Shown one piece after another: positions 45,717 through 57,640 of a stretch of 64,000 nt of DNA (position 1 is its first letter; each line of letters begins with the position of its first letter). This DNA is from Paguma larvata (Eukaryota > Chordata > Mammalia > Carnivora > Viverridae). Position numbers and translations under genes: made by a program. The notes below the pieces were generated by a model that ran no database searches, had not been told where the DNA came from, and saw nothing but the letters and a program-made list of their open reading frames with translations. The stretch is from assembly GCA_030068075.1 (NCBI GenBank), contig JAINVK010001341.1, positions 1 to 64,000 of the forward strand, read 5' to 3'.

Positions 45717-45898
45717 GGGGTGGTGCCTGGGTGGCTCAGTCAGTTAAGCATCTGACTTTGGATCTGATCATGATCTCACCTTTCCCAAGCCTGGAGCCTG
45801 TTTCAGATTCTATGTCTCCCTCTGTCTCTGCCCCTCCCCTGCTCATGCTCTGTCTCTCTTTCTCTCAAAAACAAATAATCATTAAAAATAATTAAAAG
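45717..45898 (+). mobile_element. Can-SINE with internal deletion
   Basis: A normal SINE start ('gtgcctgggtggctcagtca') jumps from the B-box region ('gatctcac') straight to 'aagcctggagcctgtttcag', so about 40 bp of the body are missing. Target duplications 'aaaatcattatctat' are exact at 45702-45716 and 45899-45913. Confidence 0.95.
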
Positions 45899-46312
45899 AA
45901 AATCATTATCTATTTGGGTGTATTCTTCTGCAATTTCAACATATTACAGGAAATTTTGCAAGAAATGTGCTTTGGGGAAGTTGTTGGTTAGGCATGGATC
46001 ACAATATGGCTAGGAGAAAAAAATGACTTTTCTACGTCAAGAAAACTATGTCCCATCTTTCTTTTTTTCAGGGACCCTAACCCTTTCTGCTTACAGCACT
46101 GTACTCCCCCACCCCACGGGTTGCCTTCCCTTCAGAAAAGGATATCAAACTTGTTATTAAATCATTTTAGTTTGTCATTTGTCGAAGCTATTATTGTTTT
46201 CTACAAAGGAGAAAATGAAGGACAAATAAAATCCTATTTTCAAGATTTGTATGTAACCACCTAGATTTGGAAATTGGGAACTTTGAAAATTTTACTGTTC
46301 ATGAATTCATTA

Positions 46313-46541
46313 GAGGGGGTACCTGGGTGGCTTAGTAGGTTGAGTGTCTGATTCTCGTTTCAGCTTAGGTTGTAATCTCAGAGTCATGGGATCAAGCCCC
46401 AGATTGGGCTATGAGTTGAGCATGAGCCTGGCTAAGATTCTCTCTCTCTCTGTCTCTCTCTCTCTCTTTTGCCCCTCTCCCCGACTTGCATGCTCTCTCT
46501 CTCTAAAATAAAAAAAAAATTAAATAAAATATAATAAAATA
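46313..46541 (+). mobile_element. Can-SINE, older subtype
   Basis: The start 'gtacctgggtggcttagtag' and a 'gttgagcatgagcctggcta' middle mark an older subtype with a long CT-rich run and an A/T-rich tail. Short target duplications 'aattcat' lie at 46304-46310 and 46542-46548. Confidence 0.88.
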
Positions 46542-46619
46542 AATTCATGAAAGAATTTTGTAAATACCAATTAAAAAACAAATATTTATTAACATATGTA
46601 TTGAGACGATATTAAATTC

Positions 46620-47245
46620 AAAGTTCCAAGTTCGGCCTGGAACTAACCAGAACTGTTATACTGAAATAAGAAATGTAGTCAAGGCATGACACATAATAAC
46701 TGACAATATTGCTTATAAATGTGTTTTGTTTAGAACCAGCAGTTCCTTCCAAGGGCACACCCAACTAGGTGTTTCACCTGATAATCCCTTGCTAGGTGTT
46801 TCATCTGATAGCTCCTTATAAGAGCCAGTTTGAGCTGGAATGAAGTTGAGGAGCTGTGCAGAAACCCCCATGAATTGTAAAGTTACCTTTACCTCATTAT
46901 AATACTAAGATTTCCTTCTATGGATGGGATTTTCTGCCATTTTTTGAATGTGTGATATATGCACTATCATGTTGATATGCTAGGAATGTGCATTTGAACC
47001 AAAATGCCTAAGTTACAATATGCATAAATTCCTTAATGAATATGCAACTCCCTCCTTTGCCCCCTAATACACTGAATAAAACTTTTTGCATTAATGTCAT
47101 GGGGAGGCAGTGCTTTGAGGGCTATCTCCCTGTTTCCTTACCTGCTGCAAGTAATAAAAACTCTTTGCTCAAACAGAAAGACTTGGGCTCTTCTATTGGC
47201 TGACATACTCCAAGGAGCAAGCCCTTTCCACTTAGCGACAATAAC
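46620..47245 (+). mobile_element. Old ERV1-like LTR with 27-bp tandem repeat
   Basis: A U3-like part is followed by 'tgcataaattccttaatgaa' and 'tgcaactccctcctttgccc', then 'aagtaataaaaactctttgc' as the polyadenylation region (near 47150). The order is that of an ERV1-type LTR. Inside, a 27-bp unit starting 'ctaggtgtttca' is repeated at 46765 and 46792. Ends and family are uncertain. Confidence 0.5.
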
Positions 47246-49365
47246 AGTGAGACTGATGGATTGCACAGGGTAAAGGTCACAACCCAGAAGTATCTGCTGT
47301 CAGTTGTTGGTTGTGTGGCAGGTATGTCCACAGGACCAGCAGAATATAAAATACCTGAACAAGGCTCAGTTTTGGGCATCTGAACACACACTGTTCTGTG
47401 CATGTGTCAGTGCTTCCTAATCTGATAGAATGTTTACATGTGGCACCTGTCCTCTCTGGACCTGTCAGGGCACCTTTGTCTATCACGTATATCCATTTTT
47501 TTAATGCTATAATGAATTCTTATTCTGCAGTAAACTATAGCTTTGTAGGAATGGTCATTTTTGGTCCTCTGAGTTTTCTTAGCAATTAAACCCTGTCTAA
47601 CCTCTACCATTAGTAAAAAAGTATAACCAACTTACCCCTCCCCCCCAAAAAAATGTATAGAAGTAGCTCGCTATTTCTATTTATTTCATTTTTTAAAGTA
47701 TGTCCTGGATGTGATATTATGAAAGCAAGCTAAGAGAAATTTTTAACATTAAAAAGTTATCAACATTTACCTAAAAATATTTTCAGAATTCAAAAGACCA
47801 ATGACATCTAGTTAGAGACTTTTCCATGTAATGATGACAATAAATTTCTTTGCAATAAAGGCTGAAGATGATAATTATACCTGTGAGTTCACTGTAATGG
47901 TACATTGCCATGGGCAAACAGAATAGTCCTTTTGAGTAAATAATCCCTTATTCCCTCAATAAATCTGTACCTTATATTATCTAGTCAATTAACTTTATCT
48001 CCTACTTTCACTTTTAAATCATTATCTTCATTCATCAACTAACACTATTCTGGAAATTTGTGGCAGGATGTTAATTCACGTTTACTCAGCTACTTTCATG
48101 ACTATATTTTTTAAATCAAAACTTATTTTTTGAGGAGAATACAGCAAGGGGCCCTTAAAAAAGTGCTACTTCCTGGCATTGTTATTGTTACGCTAGGACT
48201 ATTATGTGTGTTTTTTAGAACAAAGAAAATATCAGAGAACTGGAATTTTCAATCACCAGAGAGAGAATATGTGGTTTTAACACTGATGAAGTTAAATAAA
48301 ATCATGTAGTCCTAAGTTTCAATTAAATGTATCAGTGTACACTAAGGCTATATCTTAGTTTAAAAAATACATATTCCCCAGGTTGCTCCACTAAAAAATC
48401 TATAAACAATGTCAAATCTAGCAGCAATGAGTATCCCTAAAATCCAGATAGTAGTCGTTAAATAGTATTTATCATAAAGGGAACCAGGACTCTTTGAAGA
48501 AATGGTAATTCTAGATTTAAGGCAGGAAGTGCAGATGATAAACCTAGAATATCTTGTTGTAAAAGAATGCAAATAATCTATTAGAGACTATTGAATGTAT
48601 ACTGAAATAAGTTAGAAGGAAATTTCAATACCTTCCCACTAGCTAAAAATAAGACAATTGATTTTCAGTAAGAATAAGTACAGTGGATTGAAAATATATC
48701 AGGTATGTTTATCCCATACCTTTATAGAGATATTTTTAAATCATTGGCTATTTTTGCAAAATAATAAGCTACTGCCTTACCATCCTGCAAACCAGTAAAT
48801 AAAGAGGGGAGTGGGGAACCAAGAATTTATATAATCTTTTCCATACAAACTGCACCTCAAAGAATACAGGCAATCAAACAGTTGATAAGTTTTTTATACA
48901 GAACCATATTCCCTATTGCTAATATCTACATTCCATCCATGTAGAAGGTTATATTCTAAATAAGATTTTTAATTTTCATGAAACTGGTCTCTCTAGGAAG
49001 TGAATACCCAAAGGGATCTATTTCTAAAAAGAGAAAACAGGAATCCCTAGATTTAAGGATTAAAGGATTGAATAATTAAGAAGGTAGAAGCACATACTTC
49101 TGCCAGAAGTTTATTAGGATTTTGATGATCTAGCCCACCTATGTCTGAATCTTTGCCCAGGTCTTAAAACTGAAGAAATATATCACTTCCAAATCCTCAC
49201 TGGATCACAGCCAGAACATCTCTCATCTTTATTCTCAGTTAGTCCAGTTACATAGATGCATTGGTGTGTGGTTTACTCTCTTAATTTTCTAATCACTCAC
49301 TACCTAAGTTCTATGCAATGAAAAGTCTTAGATCCACTTGTCACATTATAATAAAATTTATGAAC
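47246..49365. other. No gene or recognised repeat
   Basis: AT-rich, unique-looking sequence with short frames only. The 93- and 69-codon minus frames at 47122-47486 overlap the LTR end and have no signature. Confidence 0.5.
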
Positions 49366-50045
49366 AGACAAGGAAGAATCACTAGACATTAGAAACGTAG
49401 ACTAACATAAAACATAGAAATCAAAACAGGAAGGAAAAGGAACTTGGAAGACGCAGAAATAATGTACAGAGAAATAAGATACAATAAACTGTTATTGATA
49501 TAACCTCAGAGAGAGAAAAAGAATTATTGCACTCAAGAGAGAAAAAGAAAGATTCAGAAAACAAAAAAGGACCTTTCGAAAAATATATGATAGTTTAATT
49601 AGAAGGAAAAGGTCATAAAGTTGAGGAAATCTATAACCAAAGATTAGAAAAACAAACAAAATTTAAAAAGAGTAGAGAAAATGTCTGCAGAATAGATGAT
49701 CCCTCTAGAAGTTATTTAAAGAGTAGCAATTTTAAAAAGTAAGATCAGACAAAACGTATTAGAGGAAATTAGTGAAGAAATATTTCAAAATTTTATTCCT
49801 AGACCCCAAGGGCAGAGTTTCCTTGTTGGAAAGGTTTGCTGACTGTAAATAAAGTAAAATGGATGGAAAAAGTCCCTAAGTAAATCCTAGGGCTAGTCCC
49901 TAAGTAAATTCTAAACTAGTTAACTAATTACACATAGGAAACCAGTTGACTAATTTATAGTATGCCCATACAATGGAAATAAAAACAACACAAACTTGTA
50001 TTTTCTAAATAAACTGAATGACATAAGAAAATGGCTAAAATAGAG
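49366..50045 (+). mobile_element. HAL1/L1M-like fragment
   Basis: A-rich plus-strand sequence with 'gtctgcagaatagatgatcc' (49683-49702), 'cctctagaagttatttaaag', 'aaaattttattcctagaccc' and repeated GAGAAAAAGA-type segments, as in the 5' and ORF1 part of HAL1-like elements. No frame stays open. Confidence 0.45.
49871..49918 (+). repeat. 24-bp tandem repeat
   Basis: 'agtccctaagtaaat' starts units at 49871 and 49895; the two units differ slightly at their ends. Confidence 0.75.
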
Positions 50046-50439
50046 GGTTAATTGGGGAAAAATTTATAATAGAACATCTGGACTTGGTTCCTGCGTACAT
50101 AGAGAACTCTAAAATTGTCATTTCTGCTTTATGACCAAAAAAGGTGGCACGAACTGGAATCGATGACTTTTCTTGGACGCATCAGAGAACTAAAGTCATA
50201 AGACAAGCTACCACCCCAAAACCGGGAGACATAGAGACATTATGAGAAGTAAGCAATGGACATCTGTTGGCATGAGCAGAAGCCATAGGAGCCATGAAAT
50301 GGCAGGATTAAAGAAATGCTAATTTGCTGGAGCCTGTGTGTAGAACAGCATGACAATGAGAAAACCCTGTGGCCCCTCTTGTAAGGCATACCCATCCTTC
50401 CTAGACTTTTCTTCAGGAACTCCACCAGATTCTGTGTTA

Positions 50440-51290
50440 TTGTGACTTATAAGCTATATGTAGCTAGTTTTCATATCTGTTTCTGGCACAGAGCTCCTAA
50501 AATATTTGAAATTTCCTAAGTGATGAGAGCAACAGTGGTGTCTACTATTATATAAATGAAGTGACTTTGGATGCCACCTGAGGATGGGAACCGATTTCCA
50601 GGAGAACCAACAATATGATTAAAAGGTCAGAACTTTCAGTCTCATGTCCCTGACCTCACAGGAACAGAGAGGGCTGGAGAATGAGTTGTCAATGGCCAAT
50701 TATTTAGCCTGCCATGCCTAAGTAATGAAACCTCCATAAAAACCTCTAATGACAGGGTTTGGAGAACTTCCAGGTGGGTGAACATGTGGAGAGGTTGGAG
50801 AATAGTATGCTTGGAAAGCCCATGGAAACTCCATGCCCTTTCCCCATATTTGCCTTATATATCTCTTCAATATGACTGCTCCTTAGTTATATCCTTTTTA
50901 TAACAAACTGGTAATTTAATAAGTAAAATGTTTCTCTGAGTTCTGTAAGCACCTCTAGCAAATTAATCAAACCCAAGGAGAGGGTATTTGGAACTCCTGA
51001 TCTATAGCCATTCTTTCAGAAGCACATGTGATAACATGATCTTGCAATTAGTTTTTGAAGTGTGTATGTGTGTTGGGGTGGGCAGTCTTACAGCACTGAG
51101 CCCTTACCTTGCGGATTCTGATGCTATCCCCAAGTAGATAGTGTGAGAATTGAACTGAATTATAGGACACCCAGTTGGTGTCAGAGAATTGTTTGGTCGT
51201 ATGCAAACTCCCACCTCCAATACACACACGTGAATGCACACACACATACACCCACCCACACACGCACACTGAAATTGATCACAAACCTTA
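50440..51290 (+). mobile_element. Old LTR-like repeat, copy 1
   Basis: The LTR-like order is 'gcacagagctcctaaaatat', 'aaacctccataaaaacctct', 'ataacaaactggtaattta' (polyadenylation region), 'tctgagttctgtaagcacct' and 'aggacacccagttggtgtca'. The same blocks recur in the same order at 56030-57640. A CA-rich patch follows at 51225-51270. The family is old and mammal-wide as far as I recognise it, but I cannot name it. The sequence at 50130-50439 may belong to its internal region. Confidence 0.6.
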
Positions 51291-51510
51291 TAATTTAATT
51301 TTTTAAATTTTATTTATTTTTGAGAGACATAGAGACAGAGCATGAGCAGGGGAAGGGCAGAGAGCAAGAGAGATACAGAATCTGAAGCAGGTTCCAGGCT
51401 CTGATGAGCCGTCAGCACAGAACCTAATGTGGGGCTCGAACTCACAGACCGTGAGATCATGACCTGAGCTGAAGTAGGCTGCTTAACTGACTGAGCCACG
51501 CAGGCGCCCC
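51291..51510 (-). mobile_element. Can-SINE
   Basis: Reversed carnivore SINE from 'taatttaattttttaaattt' to 'gactgagccacgcaggcgcc'. Target duplications 'tgatcacaaacctta' (51276-51290) and 'tgagcagaaacctta' (51511-51525) have two mismatches. Confidence 0.93.
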
Positions 51511-51639
51511 TGAGCAGAAACCTTAGAGTCTCAGATTTCTCTAAATCTTTAGATTCTAAGATTTCTCAAAATCTTAGATTTTGTACGGATAAAAAAGAGA
51601 TCCATCTTCATGGTCCTGGTAGATGGTAGGGGACAATAA

Positions 51640-52330
51640 TTATCGTGAAATATTCACAGAGCCTGCTCCATAACAAAGGCCTACTGTCCAGAGTAAATAA
51701 CTTAGCAATAGCAGAATTCTGAAACTTTACCACATCTGGGAGAATGGGATAGGAGGAAAATCTATACCACTGGAACAAGGACAGAAATACCTATGAAGCC
51801 CATAACCCTGAGACGCATATCAGAAAAATATAGAATGGTTCTCCTACTCCTGATACAACCATCATACCAAGGCAACTCCAGTAATAATAACAGTGGATTA
51901 GGGCTGAAATAACTATAGACACAAACTCTTAGAAGAACAGCTGATCCTAGGATTAAGGTACGGAAAATACAAGATGAGCCTGGATCACCCTGTAGTACCA
52001 GAAAGTAAGAAAGCACAAAACAAACAAAGAAAAAATACACAGGGGAGACATGATAACTAAATACAATGTGATATCTTAAATGGGATCCTGGAACAGAAAA
52101 GTGACAGAACTCACTCTTCTGTATATTCCATTAGGAAATATAAATAAAGCATGGACTTCAGTTAATAATAGTCTATCAATATTGGTTCATTACTTGTGAT
52201 GAATGCATCATATTGATGTAAGATGTTAACAATGGAGGAAACTAGGTATGAGATATATGGGAACTCACTCTACTATCTTCATATCTTTATCATAAATGTA
52301 ATATTACCCTATAATTAAAAACTTATTTTT
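51640..52330 (+). mobile_element. Old LINE 3'-end-like fragment
   Basis: The right part has 'tgggatcctggaacagaaaa', 'catggacttcagttaataat', 'gatgtaagatgttaacaatg' and 'tgggaactcactctactatc', then an A/T tail. I recognise this order from tails of old L1-like elements; the exact family is not named. The part left of 52060 is weaker. Confidence 0.45.
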
Positions 52331-52429
52331 TAATGGCATGAAACTTGGAAATATACAACCCTAGTTCTATTTTCTAGAACAACTTGTGTAAAATTGAAGA
52401 AATTGTATGAGATTATTTAGTGTAGCCTT

Positions 52430-54090
52430 ATGTGTCAAGAGATTTCTTTTTGGGGAGTTTTGTAGTTACAAATTAAATTTCTGCAGCAGCTTTAGAGTAA
52501 TTCAGATTATTTAATCCTGGTTGAGCTTTTGTAATTTTCAAGGACCATTTCTTAAAATTGTTGAACAAAAGTGTCCATAATATTTCTTATTACTTTTGTA
52601 ATAGCTGTAGGATCTTTACTGATATTCCTAATAGTGACGGTTTGCATCTTTCACTCTTTATTTTTGTCATTTTGCTTATCAATTTTATTGATCTTTGGGG
52701 GAAGAATCAACTTTTTGCTTCATTGATTTCTCTACTGTTTTTCTATTTTCAATTTCATTTATTTCTGCTCTCCCATTAGTACTGTCTTCCTTCTATTTGT
52801 TTTGGGTCCATTTTGCTTTTTTTTTTTCTTTTTCTAATTTCTCATAGTAGGAATTTCGATTAATAATTTGAAATCTTTCCTCATTTCTAAAGTAAACATT
52901 TATTCCTACAAATTTCCCTCTCAGTATTGCTTTAAATTTATCCCACATATTTTGATGTTTTCATTTTCATTCAGTTCTATGTATTATTTTTTCTTTTAAA
53001 CTTCTTATGGATAGATTACTTAGATATGCATTAATTTCCATTTGTTTCGAGATTTTCTTATTGTCTCTCTGTTATTGATTTCTAGTTTCATTGCATTATG
53101 GGCACAAAATAAACTCTGTATAATTGTAATCCTTGTAAATTTGTTGAAGTTTGCTTTATGATCTAGTATATGGTCTATCTTGGTAAATGTTATGTGAACA
53201 CTTGAAAAAAATGTGTGTTTTGCTGTTGTTGGGTGAGGTTTTCAATAGGTCAAATAGAAACTGTTGTTTGATTGTGTTGATCAGGTTTTCTATATACTTC
53301 CTGAAGTACATATTTCTTTTATTATGTTTTTTAAATGTTTACTTATTTATTTTGAAAAAGAGAGAAAGTATGAGCATGAGAGGCAGAGCAGCAGAGAGAG
53401 AAGGAGAGAGAGAGAATCATAAACAGGTCCCACACTCAGCGTGGAGCTTGTTGTGGGGATTGGTACCATAACTGTGAGATCATGACCTGAGCCAAAACCA
53501 AGAGTTGGATGCCTAACCAACTGAGCCACCTTAGTGCCCCTAAAGTTCATATTTCTGAAGTATATATGACTGTATACTTCCCAAGTATAATTGTGGGTTT
53601 ATATATTTCTTCTTTAAGCTTCATTAGTTTTTGCTTCATGTATTTTGAGGCTCTGTTGTTTGATACACACATCTCCTGGCGGGTTGATACTTTTAGCATT
53701 ACCTAATGTCCCTCTCTATCTGTAGTAATTTTTTTGTTCTTAATTCTATTACCTAAGATATTAACATAGCTCTCCTGCTTTTTAAATTTCAATTAATATT
53801 TGCATGGTAAAAATTTCCCATTCTTTTACTTTCACATACCTATATCATTGAATTTGAAGTGAGCTTCTTATAAAAAGCATGTAGTTGGATCTTTTTTAAA
53901 AATTTTCAATCCAGTCTGCCAATCTCTATCTTGTCATTTGCATATTTTGACTATTTGCACTTAAGGGAAATATTGATATATTAGGGCATAAGTTTGTCAT
54001 ATTAAATTTTCCATTTGTTTCTTCTGGTTTTCCTAATTTTACTTTTAAATTTTCAAAATTTATAGTTACACATAGATAACATTGAAAGAA
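52430..54090 (-). mobile_element. Old LINE-1 (L1M-type) fragment, inverted
   Basis: On plus, the order 'ttttattgatctttggggga', 'gcttcattgatttctctact', 'ttcattgcattatgggcaca' and 'gctctgttgtttgatacaca' is the reverse of mid-ORF2 of old LINE-1s. A Can-SINE splits it at 53318-53541. No coding capacity is left. Confidence 0.8.
53318..53541 (-). mobile_element. Can-SINE nested in L1M
   Basis: Reversed SINE from 'tttattatgttttttaaatg' to 'gagccaccttagtgcccc'. Target duplications 'tgaagtacatatttct' (53302-53317) and 'aaagttcatatttct' (53542-53556), with a mismatch. Confidence 0.92.
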
Positions 54091-55068
54091 AATGCTCTAA
54101 TTTGTTACAATGAGTTTGTCTTTGCTGAGTGGTTCTAGTTACTTGTATTACACTATATTGCATCTTCTACCTCCCATTCAACCAAGGAAATGAAGATCAC
54201 CTGGGGCTTTTGTTCTTACTTAGGCAGAGTAGGCCAGTTAAAACGTTATGAGGCAGCAGATAAAGCTGTAGGTGAGATGCCTGCTGAGGCCAGCTTAAAC
54301 ATCTCACAGGAAACATAAGCTGTGTCTAATTGGTGTCTGTATAGCAAATGTAGAATATAGCACTTGCATAGAGACAGCCCTCAATGTTTCCTCAGTGAGT
54401 GAATGAGAGAAAAGGTTTAAGACAACCCACAAACAAAACTACAACAAATAAACAGACAAACTTTAAAGACTATTAAATCTACCGCTCCCTAAGACTAAGT
54501 CAGCATCCAAATTCATACTCAAAAGCCAAGACATCTTGGCCACTTTTGGATCATGACTGTGACTGTACAAAAGTCTCTGGAAGGCAACAGTGCATGGCCA
54601 GTTTGTGCATTTGATTCATTCAATTGCCATGGGTAAAGCATTATTAAACAATATATCAAAAAAGGAGAGAGAGAGAGAAAAAAAAGAAAAGATACATATA
54701 GAAAGAACATTACTAAAATCATCATTTTAAGGCAGAACAAATAGTTCAACATTCTATAAACAGAAGCTAACAAGAGTTATTTTTAATGTGACTTCACATT
54801 TCATTAGGAGTTAGGTTTTGTCCTTCCCCAAACACCTTAGGAAAAGGGTCATTCCATCCTGTGACCTCTATATATGTGTGTGTGGCACTAAGACTGCCTC
54901 AACTTGGTACTTTCCATATACGGAGAGGCACAATTCTATAGGGTTCTGGCTCAGCTAGACTTTTGTTCATCAAAAGAAGTATTTATTTTTCCATTGAAAT
55001 CCCTCACCAGGAGTAACAGATACATCAAGAGACCATTTAAAAAACAGTCATTTAAAATATATGCATTT
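54091..55068. other. No gene or recognised repeat
   Basis: Unique-looking sequence. The 84-codon minus frame at 54519-54773 has a hydrophobic run but no signature. Confidence 0.45.
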
Positions 55069-55233
55069 GGGATACCTGGGTGGCCCAGTCAGTTAAGCAT
55101 CTGACTTGATTTTGGCCCAGGTCATGATCCGAGGGTCATGAGATGGAGCCCTCCCCAGGACTCTGCACTAAGCATGGAGCATGCTTAGGATTCTCTTTCT
55201 TCCTCTCTCTCTGCTCATCCACCACAATCAAAA

Positions 55234-55288
<55 letters not shown>

Positions 55289-55290
55289 AT
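55069..55290 (+). mobile_element. Can-SINE, older subtype, with long (AAAT)n tail
   Basis: Starts 'gggatacctgggtggcccag', has a shortened 'gcatggagcatgcttagga' middle, and ends in about 15 AAAT units at 55231-55290. No clear target duplication. Confidence 0.88.
55231..55290 (+). repeat. (AAAT)15 microsatellite
   Basis: Uninterrupted AAAT array grown from the SINE tail. Confidence 0.95.
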
Positions 55291-56029
55291 AGGAAAAAAG
55301 TCATATTATGCTTGGATGTATTTATAAAAGCTAGGAGAAAACTGTGGGTGAAGATACCTCCAAATTACTGACATTGGTCTCCTTAGATGGGTAGGAAAGA
55401 ATAAATACAGACAAGATAGAGTAGTTAACCATTTTTAATACATCATTGTATTGCCTACTTGTTATAATGGATGTGTAAAATTTTGTAATTTCTAAAACGA
55501 AAGATGTAAAGGAAAATGGGAAGCGATTCATTTTGCTTTTCTCTTCTACAGGCTGCCTGTCCATACTTAGTTATTTATAAACTGGTCCTGTTCCTTCTGA
55601 TTCCCTCCTGTTGCAGGAACATTCCCCTGTCATCTGAGTGGGCTCTGCTGTGGGCAGTCCTGGGGTTCATGGGCTCTTACTTTAACTACTAAGTGGAGGT
55701 CTTCGACTTGGGACTTTGACAGCAGAAAGCTTACCTTTTAAGCATTAAAAAGAGCCAATGTGACATTACTAACACCTGAAGGATAGGGGATTCAGTTCCA
55801 AGGAGTGGCTTTTCAATGCAGGGCAAATGTGGATAGAGATGGATATGTCAGAGCAGCGGCAGGGCCTTCAGGAGGCCCAGAACCTCCTGAGAATGTCATC
55901 GAGTGTGTTATATGATGAAGATCACACAGCACACATAAACACCTGTTCAGTCTTCCACATTGACTGACTCACTGAGAAGATATATGAATATGATTATAAA
56001 ATAATAGAATATATATTGGTTTCTGCCCT
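55291..56029. other. No gene or recognised repeat
   Basis: Unique-looking sequence. Short frames only. Confidence 0.5.
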
Positions 56030-56432
56030 TAGTTCCTATCACAGAGCTCTTAAAATTCTTATAGTTTCCTAAGTGGTAAGAGCAATTAGGATCTTCTTTT
56101 GTTTTAATATTTTGCCTTTGACCCAACATCCTGAAATAGAACTCCTAAATCTCTTGGAATTTCCTGAATAATGGGAGTTTATTTTGTTCAAATGAGGCAA
56201 TGCTTGGTGGGCACTGGATAACTTCAGGATGACGCTGGTCATAAGAAAGACCACATCATGATTAGAGACAAGGGATTGTCAGCTCAACTTCCCCTTCCAA
56301 GGGAAATTGACTTAATAATCAATCATGCCTATAGGATGAAACCTCCATAAAAATCTCATTATTATGAGGTTTGGAGAGCTTCCAGGTTGATGAATACATA
56401 CGTCTGCCAAAAGGGTGATGCAGCCTGATAAA

Positions 56433-57176
56433 GTAAATTTTCAACTTTTAATGTTCATGGGTTTTGTTACTAGGCTCCCAGGAAAGTTATATTTTTACCA
56501 AGGTCAGGATGACTTCACCAAACTTTAAAGCATGGGCTCTATCTATTTCTGTCCCAAGCACACATTGTACATTTGCTTCGTTAGCAAATAACCTAAAAGA
56601 AACACTTCAAAACTAAATAGTAAAAATCTCCCTAAGTTCCATAACCATACCTCCTACCTCCAAAGGCTACAACATTGCACACACTACAAGCATAAGAAAA
56701 AATTTGTAATTTTCTGAAATGTCCATCATCATGATGATTTGTAACTCTTGATACAACAAAAAACATGTAAGCCTGTATTAAACATTCCCTTTCCAGAGTA
56801 CTCTTTTCTTTGTGAAGATTATGTATCACAGGCCTCACTACCTAGGGTGGAATAAAAATTCTTCCCTTCCTTTTTCTTTTCTTTTCTTCTCTTTTCTTTT
56901 TTTCTCTTTTCTTTGCTTTCTCTTTTCTTCTTTCTTCCTCCCTTCCCCCTCCCTCCCTCTTTCCCTCCCTCACTTCCTTCCTTCCTTCCTTTCCTTTCCT
57001 TCCTTTCTTTTCTTTTTTCTTTCTTCCTTTCCTTTCTTTTTTCTTTCTTTCTTCTTTCTTCCTTCTTCCTTCCTTCCTTCCTTCCTTCCTTCCTTTCTTT
57101 CTTTTTCCCTTCTTTATTTTTTTTTTTTTTGTTTAGAAATTCTAAAAGGTTTGCCCATTTTGTGTCAACAACCTCA
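56433..57176 (+). mobile_element. Unclassified insertion inside the old LTR
   Basis: Its first 430 bp have no match to the host LTR; a stretch with 'ctagggtggaataaaaattc' (56842-56861) looks like an LTR polyadenylation region. The rest is a homopyrimidine tract. Exact ends and any target duplication could not be fixed. Confidence 0.4.
56862..57130 (+). repeat. Homopyrimidine (CTTT/TTCC)n tract
   Basis: Nearly 270 bases of C and T with only two interrupting purines until the end (a G at 56914 and an A at 56970), made of CCTT, CTTT and TTCC units in shifting order. Long frames read from it on both strands (about 110 to 155 codons) are low-complexity artefacts. Confidence 0.95.
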
Positions 57177-57640
57177 GATTTATGGGACACAAGCTCCTGT
57201 GTTAGGACTATCCCAGACCTCCTCTTATATATCTCTTCATCTGACTGTTAATCTATATTCTTTATCATATCCTTTGTAATATAAAGAACCGATGAATTTA
57301 CTTGTTTCCCTGAGTTCTGTGAGACATCCTAACAAATAATGCAACCCAAGAAAGGGGTCATGGGAACCCTGATTTACAGTTAGTGGGCAGAAGTACAGGT
57401 GATAATCTAGAACTGGCAAATAGCATCTAAAGGGGGGACAGTCTTGTGAGACTTAACCCTTAATCTGTGGGATCTGGTGACATCTCCAGGCATATGGTGT
57501 CAGGATTGACAAATTATAAGACACCCAGTGAGTGTCACAGAATTACTTGACGTGTGGAAAACTCACACATCTGGTATCAGCAGTGGTATGAGTGTGGCAG
57601 CAGCAGTGTGAGAAGAATGTTTTTCTTATACAGTGACTAA

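Larger units (their letters stand above)
56030..57640 (+). mobile_element. Old LTR-like repeat, copy 2, split by an insertion
   Basis: Left part: 'atcacagagctcttaaaatt', 'gatgaaacctccataaaaat', 'ggtttggagagcttccaggt'. Right part from about 57177: 'ctcttcatctgactgttaat', 'ccctgagttctgtgagacat', 'gacagtcttgtgagacttaa' and 'agacacccagtgagtgtcac'. The blocks are the same as in the copy at 50440-51290 and in the same orientation. Between the parts lies unrelated sequence of about 740 bp. Confidence 0.65.

Noticed and set aside
45641..45895. 84-codon plus frame containing 'GGAWVAQSVKHLTL'
   Set aside because: This peptide is the usual frame read through the 5' part of a Can-SINE; the same peptide pattern recurs at most SINE copies in the window.
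56812..57279. Frames of 155, 123 and 112 codons on both strands
   Set aside because: They are readings of the CT/GA homopolymer-like tract (runs of Ser/Phe/Leu or Lys/Glu/Arg), not proteins.
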